A stretch of DNA of 64,000 nt, from NCBI RefSeq assembly GCF_000332155.1, contig NZ_KB235904.1, positions 1,448,590-1,512,589 on the forward strand. Reading direction: 5' to 3'. This document shows positions 63,049 to 64,000 of this stretch, in pieces (position 1 is the first letter of the stretch; every line of letters starts with the position of its first letter). The notes under the pieces are model-generated. The model ran no database searches. It was given only the letters and a program-made list of their open reading frames with translations, and was not told where the DNA came from. The stretch comes from Kamptonema formosum PCC 6407 (lineage in GTDB: Bacteria; Cyanobacteriota; Cyanobacteriia; Cyanobacteriales; Microcoleaceae). A program made the position numbers and the translations under genes.

Positions 63049-63245
63049 AGGGGCTAGGGTCTAGGGACTAGGGGCTAGGGGAAGAAGGGAATAGAATCAG
63101 CGAGTTTGGTGGAACTCAGAACGTTCTAACCGACGAAAGCGGTTGCTATATTTATCCCCGTGACCATATTTCTCGTAAGGTGGGCGCTGCTGTTATCAAT
63201 ATTATGGCTAATACTCAAGGCTCATCGCAGCAGCGCCCACCCTAC
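63049..63245. repeat. Composite repeat after aqpZ
   Basis: Positions 63049-63080 hold GGGGCTAGGG heptamers, then GAAGAAGGGAATAGAAT, then a copy of the dispersed ~45-bp element (63102-63150, ending GCGGTTGCTATA). The layout repeats that at 13990-14097. At 63175-63245 lies a further inverted repeat: GTAAGGTGGGCGCTGCTG and CAGCAGCGCCCACCCTAC (17 of 18 match, 35-bp loop). Confidence 0.8.
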
Positions 63246-63251
63246 ATAAAC

Positions 63252-64000
63252 TTACATGAACTCACGGGGATCTGTGACATATCCTGTCAACGCAGATGCG
63301 GCCGCTGTATAAGGCGAAGCGAGATAAACTTGCGCTTCTTTATTCCCCATCCGGCCCGGGAAATTCCGGTTAGTTGTAGAAACACAAATTTCCGGTTCAT
63401 TCAACCGCCCAAAAGTATCCTTTGGCCCGCCCAAACAAGCTGCACAAGAAGGTGCAGCAGGTTCAATGCAACCCGCAGCTAAGAAAATCTCAGACAATGT
63501 TTGACCTTCATGTTTAAGGCTAAACAAATCTTCGTAAACCTTCTGAGTTGCAGGCACTAAATAAGTCGGAACTTTGACTTGATTGCCTTTAATAAGTTTA
63601 GCAGCATGGAGGAAATCGGAAGTTTTGCCGCCAGTACAAGAACCGATATATACTCGGTCAATTTTTACATCGCGGCAATTTCTGGCTAAGTCGCGGTTAT
63701 CGGGAGAATGGGGTTTAGCAACTACTGGTTCTAATTGGCTGACATCGTAGGTGCGATCGCTATAAAATTTAGCATCGCTATCGGTGTAAACTGCCTCAAA
63801 AGGTTTCGATGTCCGGGCGCGAACGTATTCAAATGTTGTCTCATCTGGGGCAACTGTACCATTTTTACCGCCAGCTTCGATCGCCATATTGCACAGCGTC
63901 ATCCGTTCTTCCATTGTCAGGCGTTCCACTGCTTCACCCGCAAATTCCATCGTCCGGTAATTCGCACCAGCAACGCCAATATCCCCAATTATTTGCAAAA
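63252..64000 (-). CDS. leuC: 3-isopropylmalate dehydratase large subunit, 5' end missing
   Basis: The reading frame continues past the window edge; 249 residues of the C-terminal part are visible. The aconitase-type [4Fe-4S] ligands are seen in IGSCTGGKTSDFLHAAKL and PSCAACLGGPKDTFG (CxxC). AIEAGGKNGTVAPDETTFEY and NRNFPGRMGNKEAQVYLASP are typical. LeuC isomerises 2- to 3-isopropylmalate in leucine synthesis together with LeuD, which is not visible. Confidence 0.93.
   Translation of the reverse strand, partial: LQIIGDIGVAGANYRTMEFAGEAVERLTMEERMTLCNMAIEAGGKNGTVAPDETTFEYVRARTSKPFEAVYTDSDAKFYSDRTYDVSQLEPVVAKPHSPDNRDLARNCRDVKIDRVYIGSCTGGKTSDFLHAAKLIKGNQVKVPTYLVPATQKVYEDLFSLKHEGQTLSEIFLAAGCIEPAAPSCAACLGGPKDTFGRLNEPEICVSTTNRNFPGRMGNKEAQVYLASPYTAAASALTGYVTDPREFM

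Noticed and set aside
1-64000. tRNA or rRNA genes
   Set aside because: No cloverleaf with a T-arm GGTTCGAATCC-like segment and no rRNA-like sequence was found by eye in the intergenic spaces.

Overview
The window is a chromosomal segment of a cyanobacterium, most likely a filamentous non-heterocystous Oscillatoriales type (Microcoleus, Oscillatoria or Kamptonema-like; genus level is inference). The support is the very frequent HIP1 octamer GCGATCGC, genes for the photosynthetic/respiratory NDH-1L complex (ndhF1, ndhD1), RbcR, a PedR-type LuxR regulator, SipA, a COP23-like protein, Ycf21-type chorismate lyase, MenG and DUF4327, and many heptanucleotide tandem repeats in the intergenic spaces.

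Region by region. 1-6.8 kb (minus): a signalling operon of one stand-alone receiver and three hybrid histidine kinases, the last cut by the window start. 7.4-13.2 kb (minus): a second signalling operon of a membrane-anchored solute-binding protein, a Cache-HAMP-PAS kinase and a CBS-domain kinase; the two kinases share a similar, unusual transmitter. 13.5-20.7 kb: a COP23-like exported protein, ndhD1 and ndhF1, a thioredoxin, an NnrU-family membrane protein and, divergently, rbcR. 21.5-25.3 kb: two paralogous small proteins of unknown function, a DmeF-like metal exporter with a His-rich loop, a conserved unknown and chorismate lyase. 25.7-29.1 kb: a solitary TnpB-related RuvC nuclease and a protein with two blocks of ChW-like repeats. 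29.5-37 kb: a DUF1400 protein, sipA, rbfA, a GH3 enzyme, DUF4327, a phasin-like protein, menG and DUF445. 37-50.9 kb: a predicted serine/threonine pseudokinase, a GT39-type membrane glycosyltransferase, a small membrane protein, a DUF4349 lipoprotein, a UvrD-like helicase, an alpha-E protein, an RTX/CAP protein, a glycerophosphodiesterase, pheS and an SH3 protein. 51-58.8 kb: a decayed insertion sequence, a conserved unknown, a MidA-type methyltransferase, and a tandem array of coiled-coil genes interrupted by an intact IS1634-type element with its target duplication still readable. 58.8-64 kb: hisS, a small unknown, a pedR-like gene, a PfkB sugar kinase, aqpZ and the 3' part of leuC.

The genes do not form one pathway. 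The recurring themes are signal transduction (five kinases, six receiver domains, one pseudokinase), redox and photosynthesis control (RbcR, PedR, SipA, NDH-1, thioredoxin) and housekeeping (RbfA, PheS, HisS, MenG, LeuC).

The intergenic space is unusually rich in small repeats: heptamer tracts, a ~45-bp element that often sits beside them, a ~50-bp GTAACGCCGCC hairpin family, a 100-160-bp foldback family and a perfect 29-bp-stem palindrome. No tRNA, rRNA or CRISPR array was recognised. No clearly new defence or biosynthetic system was seen. The most promising leads are the solute-binding-protein/two-kinase operon, the zinc-ribbon-less TnpB relative, the ChW-like array and the repeat families.
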